DNA of 64,000 nucleotides from an uncultured Alphaproteobacteria bacterium (GTDB lineage Bacteria > Pseudomonadota > Alphaproteobacteria > HIMB59 > GCA-002718135), in assembly GCA_902601455.1 (NCBI GenBank), contig CACKNC010000001.1, positions 96,240-160,239 on the forward strand, given 5' to 3'. Numbering within the stretch: position 1 is the first letter of the stretch; each line of letters opens with the position of its first letter. Positions 31,240 to 40,096 of the stretch are shown here, piece after piece. The notes beneath the pieces are model-generated. The model was not told where the DNA came from. It saw only the letters and a program-made list of their open reading frames with translations, and did not search any database. The translations under genes and the position numbers were made by a program.

Positions 31240-31867
31240 TTTTTGCTCTCCAATCATCTGGTTTAGATAAGAATTCTTTTAAATTTTCTATATCGGTTTG
31301 ATTAAATGTATTTCTTTTTTCTAAAACAGAGATTATATCTTTCCATGTGCAAAGTGAATGAATATTAACATTTAATTTAGAAAGAATTGATTCTTCAAAA
31401 TTAAAAATATCATAATAAAAAATAACAAATATATCTTTTACTTCTAACCCTGCTTTTCTCATTGCTTCAACAAAAATAATTTTACTTCCACCATCTGTTG
31501 CTAAATCTTCAATTAAAACAGCTGTTTGATTTTTGCTATAACTTCCTTCTATTTGTTGATTCTTACCAAAACCCTTAGGTTGCTTTCTAATATAAACCAT
31601 AGGTTTTTTAATTTTTTCAGAAATGAAAGCTGCATAAGGTATCCCTGCAGTTTCTCCTCCAGCCACTAAATCAAACTCTAGTTTCTTTTCATTGATATAT
31701 GTTATTGCAGCATCCATTATAAAAGTTCTTTCCTTAACAAATGATATAATTTTTCTACAATCTACATAAACCGGAGATTTCAATCCTGACGTTAATATAA
31801 AATGATTATCGAAAGAAAATTGAACTGATTCTATGTCTATTAATTTTTCAGCAATTAATTCAGACAT
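31232..31867 (-). CDS. pyrE: Orotate phosphoribosyltransferase
   Basis: Enzyme of 211 residues forming OMP from orotate and PRPP. The PRPP loop is seen in AVLIEDLATDGGSKI, and the region LTSGLKSPVYVDCRKIISF with VAGGETAGIPYAAFISE is typical of PyrE. It lies one base after the universal-stress gene stop, apparently as the far end of the sulfite-oxidation operon, an unusual context for a pyrimidine gene. Confidence 0.95.
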   Translation of the reverse strand: MSELIAEKLIDIESVQFSFDNHFILTSGLKSPVYVDCRKIISFVKERTFIMDAAITYINEKKLEFDLVAGGETAGIPYAAFISEKIKKPMVYIRKQPKGFGKNQQIEGSYSKNQTAVLIEDLATDGGSKIIFVEAMRKAGLEVKDIFVIFYYDIFNFEESILSKLNVNIHSLCTWKDIISVLEKRNTFNQTDIENLKEFLSKPDDWRAKNA

Positions 31868-31868
31868 A

Positions 31869-32342
31869 TTATGTTATTAAAGCGATGTGGTCTTTTGAGA
31901 AATTCCCTGGGACAATCATAACAGGTATTCTCATATTGGTGATTTCTTGACTTACAAGAGAGTTAATTATTGAATTTGAGTCTTTATTTTTAGGATCAGA
32001 ATTTGCTGCTAAAACTAAAACATTAATGTTTTTTTCTTCTTCGATGAGTTTCTTTAATTCAAAAATCGTTTCCCCTTCCCTGATAGCTAAAGCTGGTATT
32101 TCACCAGTTTTGTCTTTTACATGACTTGCAGCTCTCTGAAGAAGTTTTTCTGCCTCATCTCTTGCTTCGTTTTTCATTATTTCTGTAACACCTTGAGTAG
32201 TTAATACATCTAAAGGCTCTATAAATGTTGCTATTATTATTTTACGACTAGTTTTTTTTGAACGTGCACATGCATATTCTAATGCTATTTCCATTTCTGG
32301 CGAGTCGTCAGCAATTACGAGAATATATCTATTATCATTCAT
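31869..32342 (-). CDS. Universal stress protein, UspA family
   Basis: A 157-residue single-domain UspA protein with YILVIADDSPEMEIALEYAC at the start, IREGETIFELKKLIEE in the middle and a C-terminal NMRIPVMIVPG. The nucleotide-binding GxxGxxS motif of ATP-binding Usp proteins is not clear here. Its ATG overlaps the stop of the TIGR02186 gene by one base, so it is part of the sulfite module's transcript. Confidence 0.87.
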   Translation of the reverse strand: MNDNRYILVIADDSPEMEIALEYACARSKKTSRKIIIATFIEPLDVLTTQGVTEIMKNEARDEAEKLLQRAASHVKDKTGEIPALAIREGETIFELKKLIEEEKNINVLVLAANSDPKNKDSNSIINSLVSQEITNMRIPVMIVPGNFSKDHIALIT

Positions 32343-33085
32343 TAAGACCTCCTAAATAATGTTGCTGCTAAGAAACCCGATAATACAGCAAATATAATAG
32401 CAAACAAACCATAAGCTGCTGCATTTTTGTGGGCAAAATTATATATTTGGCTTCCAACCCCTGATTTTTTTAAAGTAATAATTTTTTCCTTATTGTTTAA
32501 AATTAAATTATTTTTTATTTGATACACGTTAACTTTATATTCCCCAGGTATTGATTTTGCTGGAAAAAATATCCTTGTTTGAAATAGCTTATTATCTATT
32601 TTCTCAATATTATATTCCTTAAATAAATTTTTACTTTTTTTAATTCTGACAAAATTATCCTCCCAAGTATCAAGCGAAATATCTGAAATAAAATTTCGCT
32701 GAGATGTTTTATTTTCTAGTAAATAATTGAAACTAAGTTCTTCTTTAATTATTGTAGAAGCCGGTAAGATATTTTCAATATCTTTTGATGAAGCTATAAA
32801 AAAAATACTTGGAATTTGATTATAAGTTATTTGCTTGGTATTAAACCAAAACCCTAATATTCTTTCTTTTTTTTGAATGACAGCATTTTTTTCAGGCCCC
32901 TTTATAGTCATTATTGTTTCCTGATTATCATTTAGTATTCCAAAAATTATTACTTCTTTACCAGTAAAGTCTGTTTCAATTTTGATATTATCTTCAGATA
33001 TGTCAAAATAAGCTTCAGCTACAACAGCATTAGAAAACAAGCATAATAAAATAACGGCTGTTAATTTAATTTTTCTTTTACTCAT
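32342..33085 (-). CDS. TIGR02186 family membrane-anchored protein
   Basis: A 247-residue protein with an N-terminal signal peptide (LTAVILLCLFSNAVVAEA), a periplasmic domain containing IETDFTGKEVIIFGIL, and one C-terminal membrane anchor (YGLFAIIFAVLSGFLAATLF). It fits TIGR02186, an alphaproteobacterial family of unknown function that is usually beside TauE/SafE sulfite exporters, as here. It abuts soeC with no spacer. A role in sulfite handling is suggested only by this association. Confidence 0.83.
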   Translation of the reverse strand: MSKRKIKLTAVILLCLFSNAVVAEAYFDISEDNIKIETDFTGKEVIIFGILNDNQETIMTIKGPEKNAVIQKKERILGFWFNTKQITYNQIPSIFFIASSKDIENILPASTIIKEELSFNYLLENKTSQRNFISDISLDTWEDNFVRIKKSKNLFKEYNIEKIDNKLFQTRIFFPAKSIPGEYKVNVYQIKNNLILNNKEKIITLKKSGVGSQIYNFAHKNAAAYGLFAIIFAVLSGFLAATLFRRS

Positions 33086-34027
33086 TTATACTTTTTTTTC
33101 TCCATAGTATAAACTTACAACATGCTTTGCTTGGATAAAAAATAAATATCTTTCAATTAGCATTCCGATTAACGCAAAAATTAATACTAAGAAAAAAGAT
33201 AATTTTAAGATAACACTATCTATTATTAGACTTGCTTCTTGTACAATCATATAAATTGGCAAAATACAAGTGAGTATAACAAAGCATAATCTAAGAAAGT
33301 TTGCTTTTTCTTTTTTAATTTTGTTAATCATTTCAGTTGTTAGAAAATTTTTTCCTGTATGAGGTCCTTCAAATAATGAAATATTGTTGTTCCTTCCTAA
33401 CCCGGTTGCAGAGTTAGCAGTACTAATTATTTTTTTACTAATAATATACCAATAAATAACTTTCATAAATAAACACAAGCTTAAACTCAGAATAGTAAAA
33501 TGATATAAATAGTTAATCTCAAATTCATAAAAACGAGTAAAGCAATACACAGTTAAAGCCCCCATGCAGATAGAGTTAATTGTATAGATTGGAGTTACCA
33601 ATTTATTATTCCAGGCAGGTATAGTTTTTAATGTAGCATACATTTGGCCAGTGCAATAGATGGTTGTTAAGCATAGGATTGATGTTGAGTGTAGAAAATA
33701 TATATAAAAGATATTATCCAGATACCAAAATAGGTAAAAAATCATTAATGGTAAAAAAGTAACGACAGCAGCAAGACCTTCTCTTGAAAGCCAAGAAGAT
33801 TTCCATTGACTAAATGATCTCCACGCTCTTTCTGGATGCCCTAAATGAAGAGTTGATGATAAAAGACCAGAGCAAATAAAAACAAAACTTGTTATCATTA
33901 AAAATAATTTAAAATTATTATCAAAGTTTATGTTTGTTACAAATGCCAAGTAAGAAAGACAAAGTAATATTCCATAACCAGTTCCTGTAAATACTGTAAA
34001 AAAAATTATTGATTTACTTGGATGCAT
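33086..34027 (-). CDS. soeC: SoeC, membrane anchor of the sulfite dehydrogenase (DmsC/NrfD-like)
   Basis: Polytopic protein with about eight membrane segments, the quinone-reacting anchor of a DMSO-reductase-type complex. The start MHPSKSIIFFTVFTGTGYG is typical of SoeC, so I use the ATG at 34027 (313 residues) rather than the upstream TTG of the ORF track; it overlaps soeB by 14 bases. The conserved STLHLGHPERAWRSFSQWKSSWLSRE motif region of DmsC is visible near residue 60-85. It passes electrons from SoeB to the quinone pool. Confidence 0.88.
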   Translation of the reverse strand: MHPSKSIIFFTVFTGTGYGILLCLSYLAFVTNINFDNNFKLFLMITSFVFICSGLLSSTLHLGHPERAWRSFSQWKSSWLSREGLAAVVTFLPLMIFYLFWYLDNIFYIYFLHSTSILCLTTIYCTGQMYATLKTIPAWNNKLVTPIYTINSICMGALTVYCFTRFYEFEINYLYHFTILSLSLCLFMKVIYWYIISKKIISTANSATGLGRNNNISLFEGPHTGKNFLTTEMINKIKKEKANFLRLCFVILTCILPIYMIVQEASLIIDSVILKLSFFLVLIFALIGMLIERYLFFIQAKHVVSLYYGEKKV

Positions 34028-34754
34028 TTTCAATTATCTCTTTCCAACTATCAAAAGTAACCTCATTATGCTCAGTTATTGACTCTAATTTATTGCTGCT
34101 AAATTGATTATTTTTCTCTCTCGGAGGAAGATATTTATTAGTCGGTGCACAGTCTTGCTCGGGCATAAGGTCGTACCCATTTCTTTCTTCAACAAGTTTA
34201 AATATTTCAGAATTTTCATCTCCTAAATCGCCAAAGCTTCTTGCACCTGCAGGGCAAGTCGAAACACAAGCAGGGACTCGATCAGCCTCTGGAATATTTT
34301 CATTATAAATTTTATCTACACATAAAGTACATTTTTTCATTATGCCCGCTTCTTCGTCATATTCTCTTGCACCATAAGGGCAGGACCATGAACATAACTT
34401 ACAACCTATACATGTATCAGGATTGACTAAAACTATACCATCTTCCTCTCTTTTGTAAGATGCACCTGTTGGGCATACAGTAACACAGGGGGCATCACTA
34501 CAATGTAAACAACTTTTAGGAAAATGAACTGTTTTACTACCATTAATTTCATTTTCTACTTCAAATGTATGAATTCTATTAAACCAAACACCTGTTGGAT
34601 CATCTCCGTATGGATCAATGTCATGAAGAGGTGATGAATGACCCGATGTATTCCATTCTTTGCAATTTACTGCACATGCATGACATCCAACACAAATATC
34701 TAAATCTATTACAAGTCCTAATTTTTTATTCTGTTTTGTTGGTAAAGTTGTCAT
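34014..34754 (-). CDS. soeB: SoeB, four-cluster ferredoxin subunit
   Basis: Electron-transfer subunit of 246 residues with four cysteine groups for [4Fe-4S] clusters: CVGCHACAVNC near residue 21, CLHCSDAPCVTVCPTGA near 82, CIGCKLCSWSCPYGA near 116, and CTLC with ACVSTCPAGA further on. This is the DmsB/PsrB pattern. It carries electrons between SoeA and SoeC on the cytoplasmic side. Its ATG overlaps the soeA TGA (ATGA). Confidence 0.92.
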   Translation of the reverse strand: MTTLPTKQNKKLGLVIDLDICVGCHACAVNCKEWNTSGHSSPLHDIDPYGDDPTGVWFNRIHTFEVENEINGSKTVHFPKSCLHCSDAPCVTVCPTGASYKREEDGIVLVNPDTCIGCKLCSWSCPYGAREYDEEAGIMKKCTLCVDKIYNENIPEADRVPACVSTCPAGARSFGDLGDENSEIFKLVEERNGYDLMPEQDCAPTNKYLPPREKNNQFSSNKLESITEHNEVTFDSWKEIIENASK

Positions 34755-37681
34755 TTTATATTTCTACTGTTACCTATAAATTCTTGAATTTCACTAATAG
34801 AATTCTCACTATATTCTTTTCTAAATTGATTTCCGTATACATTAAGGTTTGAATTATTTCTGGATTTATTTTTAATTGTTTCAAAGTTTGGATAGATATT
34901 GCCATCAATTTCATTTTTATTACATTTATAAAGCTTTACTTTTAAATCATACCATGCAGCTTGACCCGTAATTGGATCAGAATTGGACATACTATGTTTT
35001 TCATTTTTATTTTTGGGAAGTACGTCTGATATCAAATGATTTAACAAAAATCCTTTATTTGACTCGGGTGCATTAGGGTTTAAATTCCAAGCACCTTTTC
35101 TTTTACCAATAGCATTCCAAGTCCATACAGTATTTTTGTTTACACCTTTCATAATTTTACATTGTACTTTTATTTTACTACTAAAACTTTCAAGCCAGAC
35201 CCAATCAAAATTTTTAAGATTATTTTTTGTGGCAACTTCTTCACCTATATATAGATAATTTAGATTAGTAATTTGTCTCAACCATGCATTTTGAGAACCC
35301 CATGAATGATACATATGAGGCGGTCTTTGAGTTACTGCATATAATTCAAAGCTATTGCCATTATTTGCATTTAGTTTTTCTTCAAAAGCTTGATACCAGC
35401 TTGGAATAGGATTAAAATATTTTTTGATTCTCTCCTTTAGATGCTCTGGTGGTATTTTATTTCCAAAACCTTCTCCAGCTAGTTTAAATTTTTGCATTTC
35501 TTCACTATACATTTGAATAACTATTGGTTCGTTCTTAACTATCCATCCCATCTCATGAGCAAAATTTAAGTAATGTTTATTTGTAAATTTAAAATATTTT
35601 TGGTTGTTTTTAAATTCATGATTATGAAAACATCCATTTTCAATATATTCTTGAATTTGGTTTTTATTTATATTTCCTTTACCGAATTGATCCCCATTTC
35701 CTCTCCAACCTGCAAGCGGTCCTATGCCTGGTTGTCTTTCGTGATTAACGATATAATCTTTATAGCCATCAGGATACTTTGGAGTTAAATCATCATTAAC
35801 AAACCCTGGAAGTCCTAGTCTTGCACCTAACTCAATTAAAACATCCTGAAATGGTCTTACATCTCTTGATGGCTCAAGAATTGGTTGCCTAATAGCATCT
35901 GCTGCACTGTCAGCAGAACTTATTGGTCTATCTAAGAGTGATATACAGTCCCATCTTTCTAAAAAGGTTGTGTCAGGTAAAATAAGATCAGCATAGGGAA
36001 CTGTCTCAGAATAGTATGCATCACTATAAATAATTTTTGGAATTTTATATTCACCAGTTTTTTCATCTATATCAGTTAATTTTTTGATTGTTTCTTCTGT
36101 ATTCATGGACGAATTCCATGCCATATTAGCCATATACATAAACAACACTTCAATCTTATAAGGATCACCTTTCCAAGCATTATTAATTACCATGTGCATC
36201 AATCCGTGGGCGGATAACGGGTTTTCCCAACTATAAGCTTTATCAATTCTAATTGGATTTTCATTTTCATCAGTTAAAAGATCATCAGGCGATGTTGGAA
36301 AACCTAAAGGCATACCTCCAATAGGTGTATTAGCTTTGATATTTTTCCCCGCAGGTTTTGGACCAGGTACCACATGTTTAGGGTAAGGCGCTTTATATCT
36401 GAAACCTCCGGGAACATCTATTGACCCAAGTAAAGTTTGTAAAATATGAATTAACTTGCAAGTACTAAAACCATTGGAGTGAGCAGAAATACCCCGCATT
36501 GCATGCATGGAAATTGGCCTACCTTTAAAAGAAGAATGTTTTTTTCCATCAAAATCTTCCCAATCAATTTTGATTTCAATTTCTTTCTCAAATGCAGTTT
36601 CTGCTATTTCTGCTGCAATTCTTTTTATTACATCAGCACTAATATCAATAGAGTTAGATATATTTTCAGGTTTATATTTTGTATCTAAATATTCTTTTGA
36701 TAATAATTCAAAAGAAGGAATAACATCTATTTCATTATATTTATATGTTCCAAAAAAAGCAGAATTTACATTTTTATCATTTGCTGATGTTATTGTTCTT
36801 TTAGTATTACAAAAAACAAGAGGAAGATTATTTTTATCTCGGGCAAATAAACCATGATTTTCTTTTCCAGGATTATTGTAAACCAACCAATTAGAATTTG
36901 TGTATCTTTTCAGATAATCCCAATCAACTTTATTAGATTTTAATAGTTCATAAATTAAACTATGAACAAACAAACCATCAGTTCCAGGTCTTATCCCAAT
37001 CCATTCATCTGCTATTGCGGAATAGCCAGTTTTTATTGGGTTAACAGATACAAATTTACTATCCTTTTTAGATTTTAGTTTACCCAATCCCATCTTAATT
37101 GGGTTTGAGTCATGATCTTCAGCACATCCAAATAAAATAAAGTATTTAGTATGATCCCAATCAACTTCTCCAAACTCCCAGAAAGAACCACCTATAGTAT
37201 AGAGGCCTGCAGCTGCCATATTCACTGAACAAAAACCGCCATGTGCAGCAAAGTTACACGTACCAAATTGATTTGCCCACCAGCCGGTTAATGATTGGCT
37301 TTGATCTCGCCCAGTAAAAAAAGCAAGTTTTTTAGGGTCCGTATTTCTTATTTCAGAGAGCCAGGTTGTTGCTATCTCCATAGCTTCAGACCACTCAATC
37401 TCTATAAATTCCCCCTTGCCTCTCTCCCCAGTTCTAAGAAGAGGTTTTGTCAATTTAGCAGGTGAGTTTTGTTGCATAATACCTGCAGAGCCCTTGGCGC
37501 AAAGAACACCTTTGTTTGTAGGATGATTTTTATTACCTTCAATGTATCTTATTTGATTATCTAATAAATGCACATCAATCCCGCATCTGCAAGCACACAT
37601 GTAGCATGTTGTTTGTTTTACTTCGTCACTTACTTTAGGTGATGTTTTGACATTTTCTGTTTGATTTTTAAATGGATTCAT
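34751..37681 (-). CDS. soeA: SoeA, molybdopterin catalytic subunit of sulfite dehydrogenase
   Basis: Catalytic subunit of a cytoplasmic, membrane-attached sulfite dehydrogenase: sulfite is oxidised to sulfate and electrons go to SoeB. The ORF track starts at 37747, but the ATG at 37681 (976 residues) overlaps the tauE stop by one base and matches the family start. The N-terminal [4Fe-4S] motif TCYMCACRCGIDVH with GVLCAKGSAG, the FFTGRDQSQS segment, AAHGGFCSVNMAAAG (likely Mo-ligand cysteine) and the CAEDHDSNPIKMGLGK segment match roseobacter SoeA as I recall it. There is no TAT signal, in line with a cytoplasmic enzyme. A different substrate (for example a polysulfide or thiosulfate) cannot be excluded without assay. 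Confidence 0.86.
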   Translation of the reverse strand: MNPFKNQTENVKTSPKVSDEVKQTTCYMCACRCGIDVHLLDNQIRYIEGNKNHPTNKGVLCAKGSAGIMQQNSPAKLTKPLLRTGERGKGEFIEIEWSEAMEIATTWLSEIRNTDPKKLAFFTGRDQSQSLTGWWANQFGTCNFAAHGGFCSVNMAAAGLYTIGGSFWEFGEVDWDHTKYFILFGCAEDHDSNPIKMGLGKLKSKKDSKFVSVNPIKTGYSAIADEWIGIRPGTDGLFVHSLIYELLKSNKVDWDYLKRYTNSNWLVYNNPGKENHGLFARDKNNLPLVFCNTKRTITSANDKNVNSAFFGTYKYNEIDVIPSFELLSKEYLDTKYKPENISNSIDISADVIKRIAAEIAETAFEKEIEIKIDWEDFDGKKHSSFKGRPISMHAMRGISAHSNGFSTCKLIHILQTLLGSIDVPGGFRYKAPYPKHVVPGPKPAGKNIKANTPIGGMPLGFPTSPDDLLTDENENPIRIDKAYSWENPLSAHGLMHMVINNAWKGDPYKIEVLFMYMANMAWNSSMNTEETIKKLTDIDEKTGEYKIPKIIYSDAYYSETVPYADLILPDTTFLERWDCISLLDRPISSADSAADAIRQPILEPSRDVRPFQDVLIELGARLGLPGFVNDDLTPKYPDGYKDYIVNHERQPGIGPLAGWRGNGDQFGKGNINKNQIQEYIENGCFHNHEFKNNQKYFKFTNKHYLNFAHEMGWIVKNEPIVIQMYSEEMQKFKLAGEGFGNKIPPEHLKERIKKYFNPIPSWYQAFEEKLNANNGNSFELYAVTQRPPHMYHSWGSQNAWLRQITNLNYLYIGEEVATKNNLKNFDWVWLESFSSKIKVQCKIMKGVNKNTVWTWNAIGKRKGAWNLNPNAPESNKGFLLNHLISDVLPKNKNEKHSMSNSDPITGQAAWYDLKVKLYKCNKNEIDGNIYPNFETIKNKSRNNSNLNVYGNQFRKEYSENSISEIQEFIGNSRNIK

Positions 37682-38595
37682 TAATTCAGAGAGGTTGTGA
37701 ATAGATCGGAAGGTGTAAGAATTAAATCTGTAAGAATTTTTGCACAAACAAGTAAAACTAGAATTGCTAAAATTCCTCTTAAATATTCTGCTTTGAGTTG
37801 AGAGCCAATTCTTACTCCTATCTGTGCACCAATTACTCCTCCAAGTATCATAAGAGCAGAGAGAACAATATCCACAGTTTGATTTATATAGGATTGAAAG
37901 AAAGTTGAATTGGCTGTTACAAAAATAATTTGAAATAATGAGGTTCCTACAACTACGTTTGTAGACATTCCTAAAATGTACACCATAGCTGGTATCATTA
38001 TAAAGCCACCACCAACACCCATCATAGCTGAGAGTACGCCAACAAAAAAACCAATTAAAATTGGAGGGATCGCTGATATGTATAATTTAGAGCGATGGAA
38101 ACGAAGCTTAAATGGGAGTCCATGTATCCAAGAATGTTGATGAAGCTTAGTTCTAATCGCTGAAGTAGTTCTATAGTTTTTAATAGTTGTTTTTGCACTT
38201 TCGAAAGCCATAGACATTCCAATAAAGCCTAAAAAAATGATGAATAAAAACTGAATAACTATATCTATCTGACCATATGTCTTCAGTAATTTGAATAAAT
38301 TTACTCCTAAGGTTGATCCAATAACTCCTCCAGATAGTAAAAAAAAACCCATCTTAAAATCTACATTCTTCTTACGCCAGTGAGCTATTACTCCCGATAC
38401 GCTTGATGCTAAAACATGAGGTGCTTCAGACCCTACAGCAACAACAGGTGGAATACCTAAAAAAATAAGAAGAGGAGTCATTAAAAAACCTCCACCCACA
38501 CCAAATAAACCAGATAATGCACCAACAACCATTCCAATAAAAACAATTAGGAAAATATTGACATTCATTTCAGCGATGGGAAGGTAAATTGACAT
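37681..38595 (-). CDS. tauE: TauE/SafE family sulfite exporter
   Basis: Integral membrane protein of 304 residues with about eight segments and two TauE/SafE half-repeats: the first has GALSGLFGVGGGFLMTPLLIFLG, the second GVLSAMMGVGGGFIMIPAMVYILG. The family exports sulfite or other small sulfur anions. It is the first gene of the soe transcript, 48 bases behind mobA, and overlaps soeA by one base. Export of excess sulfite is the natural reading in this context. Confidence 0.9.
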   Translation of the reverse strand: MSIYLPIAEMNVNIFLIVFIGMVVGALSGLFGVGGGFLMTPLLIFLGIPPVVAVGSEAPHVLASSVSGVIAHWRKKNVDFKMGFFLLSGGVIGSTLGVNLFKLLKTYGQIDIVIQFLFIIFLGFIGMSMAFESAKTTIKNYRTTSAIRTKLHQHSWIHGLPFKLRFHRSKLYISAIPPILIGFFVGVLSAMMGVGGGFIMIPAMVYILGMSTNVVVGTSLFQIIFVTANSTFFQSYINQTVDIVLSALMILGGVIGAQIGVRIGSQLKAEYLRGILAILVLLVCAKILTDLILTPSDLFTTSLN

Positions 38596-38643
38596 GATTT
38601 CTACAATTAATTTATAATCTTATTATTAAGATTATCCAGCAAA

Positions 38644-39279
38644 TTATTGTATTTTTAGAGACTTCTCAATTTTAATTGCCTCTGCTAAATCAGCTTGGGT
38701 ATTAATATTAAAAAAATAAATTTTGTTCTCAAAATTAAGAATTTCATAATTTTGTTCCTCTACCCAAAGCATAATTTTTCTATTTTCTTTGACTAAAAAA
38801 TCTTCTAAACTTTTAAATAGTGAAATATGCCACATACCTATTACAGGATGAGTTTTATTAGAAGAACTGGCTAAAATTATTTTTGTTTTATCAATATATT
38901 TAGTTTTTAAAAATTTATCTACCAAATTGTTATCGATAAAAGGAGTATCGCTAGGAGAGGTAAAAATCCATTCAATATTTTTTCTACTTTCTAAAACCCA
39001 TTTCATTGATGAATATATTCCCGCAAGAGGACCTTGGAAATTTTCATGTTCATCCTTTATTAAATGTAAGCCTGTTTTTGCAAACTGATCTTCATTTGAA
39101 TTGACATTTAAAACTAATTCAATTTTTAATTTTTTAAAATTTTGTATAATTCTATCAAGTATGGGTATATTATTAAGTTTATATAATGTTTTATACCCAC
39201 CTCCAAATCGACGTGATTGGCCGCCAGCAAGAATAACTATTATTGTATTTGATTTATTTATGATCAATTCTTTTTTCAC
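38644..39279 (-). CDS. mobA: Molybdenum cofactor guanylyltransferase MobA
   Basis: Enzyme of 211 residues that adds GMP to molybdopterin to give the MGD cofactor needed by SoeA and formate dehydrogenase. The nucleotide-binding ILAGGQSRRFGGGYKTLYKL and later TSPSDTPFIDNNLV are typical. It begins with GTG inside the fdhD end (26-base overlap), showing tight coupling between cofactor maturation genes. Confidence 0.9.
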   Translation of the reverse strand: MKKELIINKSNTIIVILAGGQSRRFGGGYKTLYKLNNIPILDRIIQNFKKLKIELVLNVNSNEDQFAKTGLHLIKDEHENFQGPLAGIYSSMKWVLESRKNIEWIFTSPSDTPFIDNNLVDKFLKTKYIDKTKIILASSSNKTHPVIGMWHISLFKSLEDFLVKENRKIMLWVEEQNYEILNFENKIYFFNINTQADLAEAIKIEKSLKIQ

Positions 39280-40072
39280 CTGATAGAACTAGATATTTCT
39301 TGCCTTTTGCTCTTCCTATTAATGTAAGGTTAGTTTTTCTCGCAAGCTCAACACCCCAAGATGTAAAACCTGAGCGTGATATTAAAATAGGTATCATCAT
39401 TTTTACAGTTTTGATTACCATCTCACTAGTTAGTCTTCCAGTGGTGTAAAAAATTTTATTACTTCCATTAATTTTTTTTAAAAACATATATCCTGCAATT
39501 TTATCAACTGCATTGTGACGACCAACATCTTCCATATAAATAATTGGATTATTATTTTCTATTATTGCACAACCATGAATGGCTCCGGCCTCAAGATATA
39601 AACTCGGTGTTAAATTAATTTTTTTTGAAATTTCATATATCCAAGAGTGTTTTATTTTTTTTTTGGATTTAATCTTACTTTTTAATATCTCATCATAAAC
39701 ATCACCAAATACTGTGCCAACCGCACACCCACTTGTAGTAATTTTTCTTTTTAATTTTTCCTCATAATTAGTTTTTCGGGAAGTTCTTACAACAACAACT
39801 CTGAGATTAGTGTCGTATTCAATTTTTTTAATCTTATCAGTTTTTTTGAGCATATTTTGATTTAATAAGTAACCAACTGCAAGATATTCAGGATGATCTC
39901 CGACTGTCATTAATGTAACAATTTCTTGATTATTTAAATAAATAGTAAGATCTTTTTCTATAATAACTTTAGTTTTTGTTTTCCTAAAACTTTCATCAAA
40001 GCCATTTATTTCCTTAGTTAGTTTTTTATCTAGTGGATTTGGCGCAACTAAATATTTAATTTTTTTACTCAT
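39254..40072 (-). CDS. fdhD: Formate dehydrogenase accessory sulfurtransferase FdhD
   Basis: Protein of 272 residues that transfers sulfur from a desulfurase to the bis-MGD cofactor of formate dehydrogenase. The conserved TVGDHPEYLAVGYLLNQ, AGAIHGCAIIE, EDVGRHNAVDKIAG and TTGRLTSEMVIK are present. The cysteine loop reads TTSGCAVGTVFG: the first cysteine is kept but the second of the CxxC seen in E. coli FdhD is glycine. It is divergent from the tupB-like gene, with only 24 bases between. Confidence 0.92.
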   Translation of the reverse strand: MSKKIKYLVAPNPLDKKLTKEINGFDESFRKTKTKVIIEKDLTIYLNNQEIVTLMTVGDHPEYLAVGYLLNQNMLKKTDKIKKIEYDTNLRVVVVRTSRKTNYEEKLKRKITTSGCAVGTVFGDVYDEILKSKIKSKKKIKHSWIYEISKKINLTPSLYLEAGAIHGCAIIENNNPIIYMEDVGRHNAVDKIAGYMFLKKINGSNKIFYTTGRLTSEMVIKTVKMMIPILISRSGFTSWGVELARKTNLTLIGRAKGKKYLVLSGEKRIDHK

Positions 40073-40096
40073 AATGTATTCTGATATAATCTTTAT

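Noticed and set aside
36507-36857. 116-residue plus-strand ORF within soeA
   Set aside because: Antisense to conserved soeA sequence with no ribosome-binding site or recognised domain.
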